Shown piece after piece: positions 50,835 through 59,507 of a DNA stretch of 64,000 bases (positions are counted from its first letter, which is position 1; each line of letters begins with the position of its first letter). The DNA comes from Caccousia sp900752115 (GTDB taxonomy: Bacteria > Bacillota > Clostridia > Oscillospirales > Acutalibacteraceae). The position numbers and the translations under genes are program-made. Under the pieces are notes generated by a model. That model had not been told where the DNA came from, did not search any database, and was given only the letters and a program-made list of their open reading frames with translations. The stretch covers positions 1-64,000 of the forward strand of contig CABRNB010000003.1 of assembly GCA_902472225.1 (NCBI GenBank), given 5' to 3'.

Positions 50835-51596
50835 TCAGCCGTTTTTTCCCGGCAGTGTCAATGCCACAATCTGCTCGTAGAGAAGCACATATTTTCCGTC
50901 AAGAACACAATTGTCATGATAGTGACCGAAAAACCAGTAGCGAAACCGGCAGTTGTGAGAAAGTGACTCGAAATAATCGGTCAGTCTGTCCGGCTCCGCG
51001 TTTTCCGTGACACGGGCCGCAATGGTGGTTGGAGCACAGTGCGAGAGAATCAGATCAACCTCTCGTCCGCAGCTGTCCAGAGTTCGCTCGGCCTGGGCAT
51101 ACTCTTCCTCGTCGGGCAGCTCTCTTTTCCACCATGAGACATGATCGATCCGGTACAGCGCATGTCTGGCGTCCAGCTTTTTTTTGCGGGCGCGGAAATC
51201 CGGCGCTTTCGGGTCCAGGATGCCGTCCGAAATATCGTGGGAGGAGGCTCCTCCCATGGTAAAGACGCGAAGGCCGTCGATCGTGAAGAGCTGGCCGCGC
51301 ATCAGATGGAGGACAGACGGACGAACCCGCTGGACCAGCCCTCCGTTCCAGCTTTCTGCCGGCAGCGCGTCGAGAAGATCATAGTTTTCGTGATTGCCGG
51401 AGACGAAAAGCGTGGTGAAGGGCTTGGCGTCCAGCCAGTCCAGCCAGTGCTTTTCTTCCTTCGAGCCGTCCCAGAGCCCTCCGAAATCGCCGCAGACGAT
51501 GACGTAATCCTCTTTTCCCATTTCCTTTTGTTCAGGAAAATTGGCGCTGGTAAAGCGACGGAAATCGCTGTGTGTGTCGCCGGTCAGATAAATCAT
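50835..51596 (-). CDS. Calcineurin-like metallophosphoesterase
   Basis: A 253-residue phosphoesterase with the metallophosphatase motifs in order: TGDTHSDF (GDxH), DYVIVCGDFGG (GDxx), FVSGNHENYDLL (GNHE), and ILSHCAPTTI and WFFGHYHD (H and GHxH). Probably hydrolyses a phosphomonoester or diester; substrate unknown. A TATAAT -10 box lies at 51645-51650 on the minus strand. Not part of the CIS operon. Confidence 0.9.
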   Translation of the reverse strand: MIYLTGDTHSDFRRFTSANFPEQKEMGKEDYVIVCGDFGGLWDGSKEEKHWLDWLDAKPFTTLFVSGNHENYDLLDALPAESWNGGLVQRVRPSVLHLMRGQLFTIDGLRVFTMGGASSHDISDGILDPKAPDFRARKKKLDARHALYRIDHVSWWKRELPDEEEYAQAERTLDSCGREVDLILSHCAPTTIAARVTENAEPDRLTDYFESLSHNCRFRYWFFGHYHDNCVLDGKYVLLYEQIVALTLPGKNG

Positions 51597-51730
51597 ATCG
51601 GTTTCTCCCTTCCTGTGATTCCTTTTCTCTGCGCCGTTTCTTCTATTATACCTGATGGCTCTCCTTCCGTTTGCTTTTTTTCACGCAAAAATTCTTCGGA
51701 TCCCTTTGCAGGAAAGTTTTGCGATTCAAA

Positions 51731-51764
51731 AAACGGGATGGCGCTGCTGTGCGCCATCCCGTTT
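51731..51764 (-). terminator. Terminator of the ABC transporter operon
   Basis: AAACGGGATGGCGC (51731-51744) and GCGCCATCCCGTTT (51751-51764), a perfect 14-base stem with a 6-base loop; the A run to the left supplies T's on the minus strand. It lies 65 bases after the second permease stop. Confidence 0.85.
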
Positions 51765-51828
51765 CATCAACCAGGAACGGAAGTCCTGTCCAAGCTTGGG
51801 ACAGAGATTAGTTTTTATGGACCCGGCA

Positions 51829-52557
51829 TTATTCCGCCGCTGCGTCCCGCCGGTGAAGGGTCCGCAGGGTGAGAAGCGCAAATCCTGCGGTATAGAGGAG
51901 TGCCGAAAGGACAAACACCGGCAGATCCAGCTCCATCTGGGGATTGTTGGCCCGCATGCCGAGACACAAAAGGGAGTACGGAAACGCGTACCCCCATCCC
52001 TGGGAGGTGAACAGCAGGCCCAGAATACCTCCCGCCAGGCCGAAGGAAACCGGCGGGGCAAAAGCGCGAATAATCAGACTGAAAAAAAGCTGAACCGCGC
52101 AGACGGAAATGCCGCCCAGCGCTCCGCAGAGCAGCCATCCCGGCAGCTCCGGAGGCGGTGCGTCGGAGATACCCGCCAGCTTTCCGCTGATCAGAAACAG
52201 CGCTCCGATACAGCCCTGGGACAGAAGGGAGATTCCGGCGGACAGGATCAGCTTGGCCGCGTATAAATCCCGCACCGGCACGGGTGCGGTGAGAAAGCTG
52301 TTCCAGTTACGGTCGGTGTGCTCCAGCCTCCATTGCCAGGCACAGAACACTCCCAGAAGAGCAGGCAGGAAGAAGGTGGAGGAGAACAGCGTATGCTGGC
52401 CCCACAGGCTGTACCAGCCGTTTTCCAGAGCTTCCAAATTGCTCAGATAGTTTCCGGTGCCCAGAATGGCGGGGAAAACGGGAAGAATCAGAAAAGCCAG
52501 CCACACCGGGGAGCGGCGGCACTTTTGCAGTTCCGCTTTCAGACAACGCAGCAGCAT
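51829..52557 (-). CDS. ABC transporter permease, peptide-resistance type (LanG/E-like)
   Basis: A 242-residue, six-segment membrane protein: MLLRCLKAELQKCRRSPVW opening (KxxR/K typical of these permeases), then alternating hydrophobic segments. It is one of two permeases of a LanFEG/BcrAB-type transporter. The start at ATG 52557 has AAGGAGGTG 6 bases upstream. Last gene of the operon 54219-51829. Confidence 0.85.
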   Translation of the reverse strand: MLLRCLKAELQKCRRSPVWLAFLILPVFPAILGTGNYLSNLEALENGWYSLWGQHTLFSSTFFLPALLGVFCAWQWRLEHTDRNWNSFLTAPVPVRDLYAAKLILSAGISLLSQGCIGALFLISGKLAGISDAPPPELPGWLLCGALGGISVCAVQLFFSLIIRAFAPPVSFGLAGGILGLLFTSQGWGYAFPYSLLCLGMRANNPQMELDLPVFVLSALLYTAGFALLTLRTLHRRDAAAE

Positions 52558-52561
52558 GCTT

Positions 52562-53311
52562 TCACACCTCCTTCCGTACAAACAGAGTTCGGCCCGCGAG
52601 GAGGAATACCGACGTCCAAATCAGCAGCAGGATAAGATCCGCGGGCTGCGGCCACTGCCAGTAGAAGCGGGTCACCCGTGTGGCGGCGTTCCAGTCCATG
52701 CCTGCCAGAGACATAAGGCCGTAGTATCCCCAGGGCACGAACCGGGTGAGAGCCGGAGGAAACAGCATGGAGAGAATGCCCAGAAAGCTTCCGGCAATGC
52801 CGCACACCAGGGCGGCGGCCTGGTTGGCAAAGCGCAGGGAAAGGCCCTGCTGCAGGGCGTAGACCATCATGGATACCGTCCAGGAGATCAGGGTAAACAG
52901 TCCAAACCGGCCCCAGGGGATCACCCCGGGAAAGCCTTGCGCGATGCCTGCGGCCAGGAACAGCCCGGAGCGGATTGTCAGCAGGGCCGCCAGCACCAGA
53001 GCGCCCCAGCCCAGCTTGGCGGCATAGAGCTTCCCCGGCGACGCCATGGTTTCCAGCAGCTTCCAGGTGCTTCCCTTATGCTCCGGTTCACAGTTCCGGC
53101 TGGCCAGAGTGGCCACGCTGAGAGGCAGAACGATGCAGTCCACCATAGCCAGATTGTAGAGCAGGAGCATCCAGCCCCACTTCAGATCGCCGGCGTCCTG
53201 ACGGGCAAAAAATGCTTCCATCCAGATCAGCTCTATCGCCAGTACGGCGGCACAGATCAAAACAATTTTCCTGCGGCGGCATTTGTAAAATTCCAGTCTC
53301 AGCAGTTTCAC
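52562..53311 (-). CDS. ABC transporter permease, peptide-resistance type (LanE/G-like)
   Basis: A 249-residue, six-segment membrane protein starting MKLLRLEFYKCRRRKIVLI, the same basic-then-hydrophobic entry as its neighbour. Sequence similarity between the two permeases is low but layout is identical. It overlaps the ATPase stop by 4 bases (ATGA), so translation is coupled. Confidence 0.87.
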   Translation of the reverse strand: MKLLRLEFYKCRRRKIVLICAAVLAIELIWMEAFFARQDAGDLKWGWMLLLYNLAMVDCIVLPLSVATLASRNCEPEHKGSTWKLLETMASPGKLYAAKLGWGALVLAALLTIRSGLFLAAGIAQGFPGVIPWGRFGLFTLISWTVSMMVYALQQGLSLRFANQAAALVCGIAGSFLGILSMLFPPALTRFVPWGYYGLMSLAGMDWNAATRVTRFYWQWPQPADLILLLIWTSVFLLAGRTLFVRKEV

Positions 53312-54219
53312 AGGCTCGCCGCCTTTCCCGTCAATTCCAGGAAGCTGTCCTCCAGACTTTTCCGGCGCTCCTCCAGCCGAATCACTCCCACTCGGTTTTC
53401 CGCCAGGAAACGGGTGAGATGGGCGGCAATGTCATCGGAGAGGACAGGAAGGATCAGATACCCTTCCTCTTCCCGGCACGGTACGGTTTTCTCCGCCAGC
53501 AGACGGTACGCTGCCGCATTGTCGGTGGTTCGCAGAGCCAGATGACTGCGGCTGCGTCCGTGCAGGACTTCCAGAGTGTCCTGGAATACCAGCTCGCCCT
53601 CCCGGATAATGGCGACATGGTCGGCCATTTGATCGATCTCACTCAAAAGATGGCTCGATACCACCACTGTCATTCCGAACCGGCCTGGCAGTTCGCAGAT
53701 GAGTTCCCGCATCTCCTGAATACCGGCCGGGTCCAGACCGTTGGTAGGCTCGTCCAGAATGAGCAGCCTGGGATAGCCCAGCAAGGCTGCCGCGAGACCG
53801 AGCCTCTGTTTCATGCCCAAAGAGTAGTGCGCCACCTTTTTTCCCTGCTGGCCGTCCAGACGGACGATCTGAAGCACCTCCCGGATATTCTTTTCCGGTA
53901 CGCCCCGGAGGGTCTGCACAATGCGCAGGTTTTCCTCGCCGGTGAGATGGCCGTAGTAGCTGGGACTCTCGATCAGGCTCCCCGCTTGCCGGAGAACGGA
54001 AAGACGGTTGGCGCTGTTCATGTCCTTCCCCAGTACCCGGATGCTGCCCGCCGTGGGGCGCACCAGGCCCAGAATCATTTTCAAAGTGGTGGACTTTCCG
54101 GCTCCGTTTGGACCGAGAAAGCCGTAAACGCTGCCTTCCGGCACGTTCAGGTTCAGGTGGGAGACCCGAAGGACATTCCCGTATTGCTTGCACAGATCCT
54201 GTGTTTCAATGATACTCAT
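53308..54219 (-). CDS. ABC transporter ATPase, BcrA/LanF type
   Basis: A 303-residue ATPase with Walker A GPNGAGKST (about residues 36-44), the signature SLGMKQRLGLAAALL, and Walker B LLILDEPTNGLDP, then a C-terminal extension of about 80 residues typical of BcrA-like drug and peptide transporters. With the two permeases it likely removes a membrane-active peptide (lantibiotic, bacitracin or similar). A divergent two-component system with CCTTAC repeats in between suggests peptide-induced control. Confidence 0.92.
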   Translation of the reverse strand: MSIIETQDLCKQYGNVLRVSHLNLNVPEGSVYGFLGPNGAGKSTTLKMILGLVRPTAGSIRVLGKDMNSANRLSVLRQAGSLIESPSYYGHLTGEENLRIVQTLRGVPEKNIREVLQIVRLDGQQGKKVAHYSLGMKQRLGLAAALLGYPRLLILDEPTNGLDPAGIQEMRELICELPGRFGMTVVVSSHLLSEIDQMADHVAIIREGELVFQDTLEVLHGRSRSHLALRTTDNAAAYRLLAEKTVPCREEEGYLILPVLSDDIAAHLTRFLAENRVGVIRLEERRKSLEDSFLELTGKAASL

Positions 54220-54257
54220 GGCAAAACCTCCTTGTGTCTTTTATCCTAGCGGTTTTG

Positions 54258-54296
54258 CCTTACGTCCCCATGAAGTCAACCTTACGATTGCCTTAC
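54258..54296. promoter_or_regulatory. Three CCTTAC direct repeats, candidate response-regulator operator
   Basis: CCTTAC at 54258-54263, 54280-54285 and 54291-54296, that is steps of 22 and 11 bases, on the same face of the helix. They lie between the ABC operon (-) and its response regulator gene (+), in the place expected for autoregulated OmpR-family control of peptide-resistance transporters. Confidence 0.55.
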
Positions 54297-54310
54297 TTCT
54301 TTCCCCAAAG

Positions 54311-54339
54311 CTGGACGAATCCGCCGGAGCTGTTATAAT
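54311..54339 (+). promoter_or_regulatory. Promoter of the response regulator-kinase operon
   Basis: TATAAT at 54334-54339 with a weak CTGGAC (54311-54316) 17 bases upstream, close to the CCTTAC repeats. AAAGGAGG at 54356-54363 follows, then GTG 54371. Confidence 0.6.
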
Positions 54340-54370
54340 GAAGATAACTCAAGACAAAGGAGGCCGTGAA

Positions 54371-55057
54371 GTGGCCTATCGGATTTTAATTGTGGATGAT
54401 GAACCTGCCTTGCAAAATATGGTGCGGGAGATCCTGACCCAGGCGGGCTATGAGACGGACGCGGCTTTGTCCTGCGCGCAGGCGCGGCAGAAATGTCGTA
54501 CAGCGGCCCCGGACGCGGTGCTTCTGGATGTGATGCTTCCGGATGGGGACGGATTCTCTCTGCTCGGAGCGTTTCGGGAGCTTCGGGATGTGCCGGTATT
54601 GTTCCTCTCGGCGCGGGACGAGGACGAATCGCGCCTCCGGGGGTTGGGGCTCGGTGCGGACGACTACATCACCAAGCCTTTTCTTCCGCAGGAGCTGCTG
54701 CTCCGTCTGCGTGCGGTGCTCCGCCGCGTTTACCGGGAGGAATCGCCGTCGGCGCAGTTGGGAGAGACGGAAATTGACTGGGGAAAAGGGACGGTACACC
54801 GGAATGGAAAGGAGACAGCCCTCACGGCCAAAGAATTTGCCCTGCTTCGCAAGCTGTGGGAGGCGCGTGGGAATATTGTCACCATCGACGCCCTGTGCTC
54901 TGCCCTGTGGGACGGGCCTCTGGTGGGGTATGAAAATACCCTGATGGTCCACATTCGCCGTTTGCGGGAGAAGGTGGAGGAGGACCCCTCCCATCCCCGA
55001 TACCTGCTGACCGTGCGAGGGCTGGGGTACCGGCTCAAACGGGAGGAACTGCCATGA
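54371..55057 (+). CDS. OmpR-family response regulator of the ABC transporter
   Basis: A 228-residue regulator: receiver with IVDDEP, phospho-acceptor Asp53 in VLLDVMLPDG, and Lys in TKPFLP; then a winged helix with ENTLMVHIRRLREKVEEDP and VRGLGYRLK. Starts at GTG 54371, 7 bases from AAAGGAGG; longer frames begin in the operator region. Its stop overlaps the kinase ATG (55054) as ATGA. Confidence 0.92.
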   Translation: MAYRILIVDDEPALQNMVREILTQAGYETDAALSCAQARQKCRTAAPDAVLLDVMLPDGDGFSLLGAFRELRDVPVLFLSARDEDESRLRGLGLGADDYITKPFLPQELLLRLRAVLRRVYREESPSAQLGETEIDWGKGTVHRNGKETALTAKEFALLRKLWEARGNIVTIDALCSALWDGPLVGYENTLMVHIRRLREKVEEDPSHPRYLLTVRGLGYRLKREELP

Positions 55058-56245
55058 AGCTGCGCGGACTGATAAAGGGAGTTGTGCTGGTGGCGGCTTC
55101 ATCGCTGCTGATCGCCGTCCTCACGCTGTTGAGCCTCTTTTCCTTTGTTTATTACCATTCGGACGGCGGCCGTGATTGGGGTGTTTCCATGTCAGAGCTT
55201 TCCGATACCCTTGTCCGGGACGGCACAGCCTATGTGTTTACCGGGGAGAAGCTGCTGGGGAACCGCTGGATCATGCTGCTGAACGAGGAGGGACAGGAGA
55301 TATGGTCGCTGAATAAGCCGGACGACGTACCGGAACAATTCACCGTTTCCGACGCAGCCGCCTTCTCCCGATGGTATTTGAACGACTATCCGGTGCAGTG
55401 CTGGGTGCGGGAGGACGGTCTGCTGGTGGTGGGGTCCCCCAAGGGGGGGTGTGTGGAAGCACGATATGGCGATGAGCACACAGGTGCTGCTGGAATGCCC
55501 GGTCTGGTTTTTGGGATCCTTTCTGCTGACCCTGGGCGGCGTCCTGGGGCTTGCATGGCTGGCGGTTCGGGACGTCGCCCGTTCCGATTGGATCAACGGC
55601 GTTTCCCACGACATCCGCACGCCTCTCTCGGTGGTTATGGGGTATGCCGCACAGCTTGAAAACGCACGGGATTTGGCGCCGGAACACAGGCGCCGGGCGA
55701 CGGCCATTCGGGCCCAAAGCCAGGTCATCCGGGATCTGGTGAATGATTTGAACCTGACCATGCGTCTGGATTGTGAGATGCAGGCCTTGCGGAAGGAACC
55801 TCTGCAGCCGGCGGCGTTCCTGCGGCAAATCGCGGCGGATTTTCTCAACGGAGGGATGGCGGATGGCTTTGCCTTTGAGATGGAGCTTCCTCAGACTCCG
55901 CTGCCGGAGATTGAGGCCGATCCGTTTCTGCTGCGAAGGGCGGTGAACAATTTGCTTGTCAACTGTGTGCGGCACAACGAGCCCGGCTGCCTCATCCGTA
56001 TGGGAGCCGGAACGCAGGGCCGGACGTTGGTTCTCTGGGTAGAGGGCGGAATCACTGCAGAGGAGGGGGCCGCTCCGGAAACCGTGCCGCCGGCTTTCTC
56101 CCGGCTCTTGGAGCCGGACGGCGGGGCCGCTCACGGTACCGGCCTGCGTTTGGTGGCCCAAATCGCCGCCACGCATGGGGGAAAAGCAGAGTTCCGCAGC
56201 GGAACGCCTTTCCGGTGCGAGCTGCGCTTGCCGGTGAAGGGGTAA
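55054..56245 (+). pseudogene. Sensor histidine kinase of the ABC transporter, split by a frameshift
   Basis: Two frames cover one kinase: 55054 onward (membrane segment, extracytoplasmic domain about 115 residues with RWYLNDYPVQCWVREDGLLV) and a second frame to 56245 that continues with a second membrane segment, HisKA (NGVSHDIRTPLSVVMGYAAQ), N box NNLLVNCVRHN and G2 GTGLRLVAQIAATHGG. The break is at a run of seven G (55443-55449): six G would join the frames smoothly as GSPKGGVWKHDM. The kinase is otherwise intact, so this is either a sequencing error, a recent mutation, or phase variation. Confidence 0.85.
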
Positions 56246-56490
56246 CGGTCTGCGCGGGATGCATATTCTTCTTCGGATTGTCAGGAGCAGGCGCTTGTGG
56301 TATGATACCCTCAGGGGAGAAGGCGTAAAACGGGTTTCCGGGGCCGAACGCGCCTGCGCTCGTGCCGTCAGCCTTGCCGGGGAGTTCATCCGCTCCCGGG
56401 AAACTCCCAAGGGATTGGACGGAAGCGGAAACAGGCGCTTTGCCCTTTCTTTACAAAGAACAGAATCATCAAAATGTGGGAGGTGGGTAC
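56246..56490 (+). promoter_or_regulatory. Promoter of the macrodomain operon
   Basis: TTGTCA at 56278-56283, a 17-base spacer and TATGAT at 56301-56306 form a good promoter; the leader then runs to GGGAGGTGG and ATG 56491. The open frame that crosses the leader (from 56362) is not supported. Confidence 0.65.
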
Positions 56491-57489
56491 ATGCCCCTGT
56501 ATCTTGTCCGAAACGATATTACCACCATGAAAGTGGACGCCATCGTCAATGCCGCGAAAGAAAGCCTGCTGGGCGGAGGCGGCGTGGACGGCGCGATCCA
56601 TCGCGCCGCCGGATCGGAGCTGCTCGAGGAGTGCCGTACCCTGGGCGGCTGCAAAACGGGACAGGCTAAAATCACGAAAGGGTACCGCCTGCCGGCGCGC
56701 TATGTGATCCACACGGTGGGACCTGTTTGGCGGGGCGGTGGCTGCGGCGAGCGGGAGCTTCTGTCTTCTGCTTACCGCTCTTCTCTGGAACTGGCGTCGG
56801 TATATAATTGTCAGACGGTGGCTTTTCCGCTGATTTCCTCCGGGGTGTACGGGTATCCCAAGGACCAGGCTCTTCAGGTTGCGGTGGATGTTATCGGGTC
56901 TTTCCTGCTGGCTCACGACATGACGGTTTATCTGGTGATCTTCGATCGGGCGTCCTATACCATTGGCGGGCAGCTCTTTGCCGACATCGCCGCTTATATT
57001 GACGACCGTTATGCAGAAGAGCATACCGACAGTCCGCAGGAACAGGACCGGCGCGCCATGGCCGCGGCGTCTGTTTCTGTGAGAAAAGAGAAACGGGAGC
57101 TTCCCTTCCGCGCCGCGTCCGAAAGTCTGGAGGAGGCTTTGAACCGGCTGGACGAGAGCTTTTCCCAGATGCTTCTGAGAAAGATCGACGAGCGCGGCGT
57201 TACCGATGCGCAGTGCTATAAAAAAGCCAACATTGACCGCAAGCTGTTCTCCAAGATTCGGTCGGACGTTCATTACAAGCCATCGAAGCCTACTGCAATG
57301 GCTTTTGCCGTTGCGCTGGAGCTGCCGCTGGAAGAAGCGCGGGAGATGCTTGAAAAAGCCGGATTTGCCTTTTCCCACGCGAGCAAATTTGATATCATTG
57401 TAGAGTATTTTATCGCTCACGGGAACTATAACATTTTTGAGATTAATGAGGCTCTGTTTGCGTTTGATCAGAGCCTGCTGGGCGGCTGA
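56491..57489 (+). CDS. Macrodomain protein (ADP-ribose-type) with C-terminal regulatory region
   Basis: A 332-residue protein. Residues 1-165 are a macrodomain: DAIVNAAKESLLGGGGVDGA (the ADP-ribose-binding NAAN-type loop), and FPLISSGVYGYPKDQA (the ISSGVYG phosphate loop). Such domains remove ADP-ribose from proteins or hydrolyse O-acetyl-ADP-ribose. The C-terminal half (about 210-332) is helical and contains LRKIDERGVTDAQCYKKANI, DRKLFSKIRSDVHYKPSKPT and ALELPLEEAREMLEKAGFAF, which resemble a helix-turn-helix-like domain. The same fusion is common in Clostridia, function unknown. Confidence 0.85.
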   Translation: MPLYLVRNDITTMKVDAIVNAAKESLLGGGGVDGAIHRAAGSELLEECRTLGGCKTGQAKITKGYRLPARYVIHTVGPVWRGGGCGERELLSSAYRSSLELASVYNCQTVAFPLISSGVYGYPKDQALQVAVDVIGSFLLAHDMTVYLVIFDRASYTIGGQLFADIAAYIDDRYAEEHTDSPQEQDRRAMAAASVSVRKEKRELPFRAASESLEEALNRLDESFSQMLLRKIDERGVTDAQCYKKANIDRKLFSKIRSDVHYKPSKPTAMAFAVALELPLEEAREMLEKAGFAFSHASKFDIIVEYFIAHGNYNIFEINEALFAFDQSLLGG

Positions 57490-57509
57490 GCCGGGGAAAG
57501 GAGAACCAT

Positions 57510-57860
57510 ATGCCCCGTTCCGATGTAACACAGATGCCTTTTGCAAAACTGTATCCCCTTCTGGTGGCCAAGGCCGGGAAAAAAGGCCGTACCCGGGAAG
57601 AGGTGGATCAGGTAACGGCCTGGCTGACCGGATATACGCCGGAGGAGCTTGTCCGGCTCGAGCAATCCGACGTCAGCTACGGAGATTTCTTCCGCCATGC
57701 CCCCGCCATGAACCCCAACCGCACGCTCATTACCGGCAAGGTGTGCGGCGTTCAGGTGGAGAAGATCGAGGATCCGCTGATGCGCGAAATCCGATATCTG
57801 GACAAGCTGGTGGATGAGCTGGCCAAAGGAAAACCGATGGAAAAGATTTTGAGACGGTGA
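57510..57860 (+). CDS. DUF2200 family protein
   Basis: A 116-residue protein matching DUF2200 over its full length: LVAKAGKKGRTREEVDQVTA, WLTGYTPEELVRLEQSDVSY, HAPAMNPNRTLITGKVCGVQ, RYLDKLVDELAKGKPMEKIL. Function of the family is unknown. It lies 20 bases after the macrodomain gene. Confidence 0.88.
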   Translation: MPRSDVTQMPFAKLYPLLVAKAGKKGRTREEVDQVTAWLTGYTPEELVRLEQSDVSYGDFFRHAPAMNPNRTLITGKVCGVQVEKIEDPLMREIRYLDKLVDELAKGKPMEKILRR

Positions 57861-57900
57861 AGAGTGTTTTTGTCGCTCGTCAGGCGACCAAACAGAAGTC

Positions 57901-57950
57901 AAATCCCCCTATCCTATGATTGTAAGCAACAACACAGGATAGGGGGATTT
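57901..57950 (+). promoter_or_regulatory. Perfect inverted repeat covering the ribosome site of the VWA gene
   Basis: AAATCCCCCTATCCT (57901-57915) pairs perfectly with AGGATAGGGGGATTT (57936-57950), loop 20 bases. The right arm contains the GGGGGA ribosome binding site of ATG 57955. Folding would block translation initiation. Confidence 0.75.
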
Positions 57951-57954
57951 GCTC

Positions 57955-58611
57955 ATGAAGCAAAATTTGACGGAATTGGTATTCATCCTGGACCGGAGCG
58001 GCTCCATGCAGGGGATGGAGGATGACACCATCGGAGGGTTTCGTTCCATGCTGGAAAAGCAGAAGGAAGAAGCCGGGGAAGCTTTGGTCTCCACTCTTCT
58101 TTTTGACGATCAGTGCGAGGTGCTTCACGATCGTGTGAATCTGCGCGAGGTTAAGCCCATTACACGAGAGGATTATGTGGTTTGCGGCTGTACCGCCCTG
58201 CTGGATGCCGTGGGGGGATCTATCCGTCATATTGGGAACGTCCATCGATATGCCCGGCCGGAGGACGTGCCGGAACATACCCTGTTTGTCATTATCACCG
58301 ATGGTATGGAAAACGCCAGCCGACGCTATACGGCCCGGCAGGTCAGGGAAATGATTCGGCTCCGGACGGAAAAGTACGGCTGGGAATTTCTTTTTCTGGG
58401 GGCCAACATTGATGCGGTGGAGACGGCCGGACATCTCGGAATTTCTCCGGATCGGGCGGTAAATTATCACTGTGACAGTGCGGGAACCCGGCTCAATTTT
58501 GAGGTGGTGGGGCAGGCTGCCGCCGCTGTTCGGCGCAGTGCTCCGCTGGATGCACACTGGAAAGACGCCATCGAAGAGGATTTCCGCAAGAGGAGGAAAG
58601 ACAGACGCTGA
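57955..58611 (+). CDS. von Willebrand factor A domain protein
   Basis: A 218-residue VWA protein: ELVFILDRSGSMQGMEDDTI (intact MIDAS DxSxS), VVCGCTALLDAVGGSIR (MIDAS Thr) and LFVIITDGMENASRRYT (MIDAS Asp). It is soluble and cytoplasmic. VWA proteins usually act as metal-dependent adaptors, often with AAA+ ATPases; no partner is adjacent here. Starts at ATG 57955 after GGGGGA, which lies inside a hairpin. Confidence 0.88.
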   Translation: MKQNLTELVFILDRSGSMQGMEDDTIGGFRSMLEKQKEEAGEALVSTLLFDDQCEVLHDRVNLREVKPITREDYVVCGCTALLDAVGGSIRHIGNVHRYARPEDVPEHTLFVIITDGMENASRRYTARQVREMIRLRTEKYGWEFLFLGANIDAVETAGHLGISPDRAVNYHCDSAGTRLNFEVVGQAAAAVRRSAPLDAHWKDAIEEDFRKRRKDRR

Positions 58612-58618
58612 GGACGCT

Positions 58619-58648
58619 CTGAAATTTTACTTTAAGATGTGCTATAAT
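58619..58648 (+). promoter_or_regulatory. Promoter of the 58710 gene
   Basis: TATAAT at 58643-58648 with a CTGAAA at 58619-58624, spacer 18. The next gene starts at ATG 58710 after GGGGGAAGG. Confidence 0.6.
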
Positions 58649-58709
58649 GGAGAAAATTGTCCGCGTGGGGCTTCCTTTGAACCATACCAACCTGAGGGGG
58701 AAGGCTACG

Positions 58710-59489
58710 ATGAAAGTCACACAGATTTGGATGTCCATGGATACCCAGGAGAAGAGCCGGTACGGACTGCGCACACTGGGCGGCATTTTCGGGATCGCGG
58801 TATTGGCGCTGTCTCTGATTGGCGGCGGAATTGCGCTGGGCTTTTCGATGGGATGGCCGATGCAATCGTTTTCCCTGATCCTCTGCGTGGGGGTGACGGC
58901 CTTGGCGGTCGTTCTGGCCGTGAGGCTGGGAGGGCGCTCCGTGAGGGACGCTGCCGTCTTTTTTCTGACAGAAGAGGATCGGCTCTTTGTGTCAGACGCG
59001 AGAAATCTGACAAACTATGGGAAGGGGCTTCTCTCCTATGCTCAAGGGGTCCTGGAAACCCAGCAATTTCTGCGAAGACTTGCCCAATCGCCGGATGTTC
59101 CCGCCGGGGCGGATGAGATTCTGCAGGTGGAAAGCATCAAGGAAAACCGTTCCCATACCGCGTTGATCTGTCAGGTCCGCCGGCCGAACGGGAGGATGGC
59201 ACGCCGGGCTTATTTTCTGGACAGGAACACGGAAAACCGGGAATTGCTGCTGCGCCAGCTGGAACGCCGGGAGGGACAGGGCGGAGCTTGGGAGAAGACG
59301 GAAAACCGAAATCCCTTGTGGATCCTGCTCAGCCTCCTGGTCTGCTGCGGCTTCAGCGTTCTGTGTGTGCTGAGCCATCCCGCTGTGGAGCAGCTTCCTC
59401 AGAGCATTTATTTTCCCTGTTTGGGCGCGGCTTTTGCGGCGCTGTGCTGTGTTGTCTGGTTTGGAATCCGACAGCATCGTGGCGAGTAA
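58710..59489 (+). CDS. Membrane protein of unknown function
   Basis: A 259-residue protein: two adjacent membrane segments near the N-terminus (about residues 22-70), a cytoplasmic domain with RDAAVFFLTEEDRLFVSDAR and VPAGADEILQVESIKENRSH, and two C-terminal segments (about 205-255). The layout (two plus two helices around a cytoplasmic domain) is common among Clostridia membrane proteins of unknown function. I cannot name a family. Start chosen at ATG 58710 after GGGGGAAGG. Confidence 0.7.
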   Translation: MKVTQIWMSMDTQEKSRYGLRTLGGIFGIAVLALSLIGGGIALGFSMGWPMQSFSLILCVGVTALAVVLAVRLGGRSVRDAAVFFLTEEDRLFVSDARNLTNYGKGLLSYAQGVLETQQFLRRLAQSPDVPAGADEILQVESIKENRSHTALICQVRRPNGRMARRAYFLDRNTENRELLLRQLERREGQGGAWEKTENRNPLWILLSLLVCCGFSVLCVLSHPAVEQLPQSIYFPCLGAAFAALCCVVWFGIRQHRGE

Positions 59490-59507
59490 GGTTCCTGTTT
59501 GCTTCTC

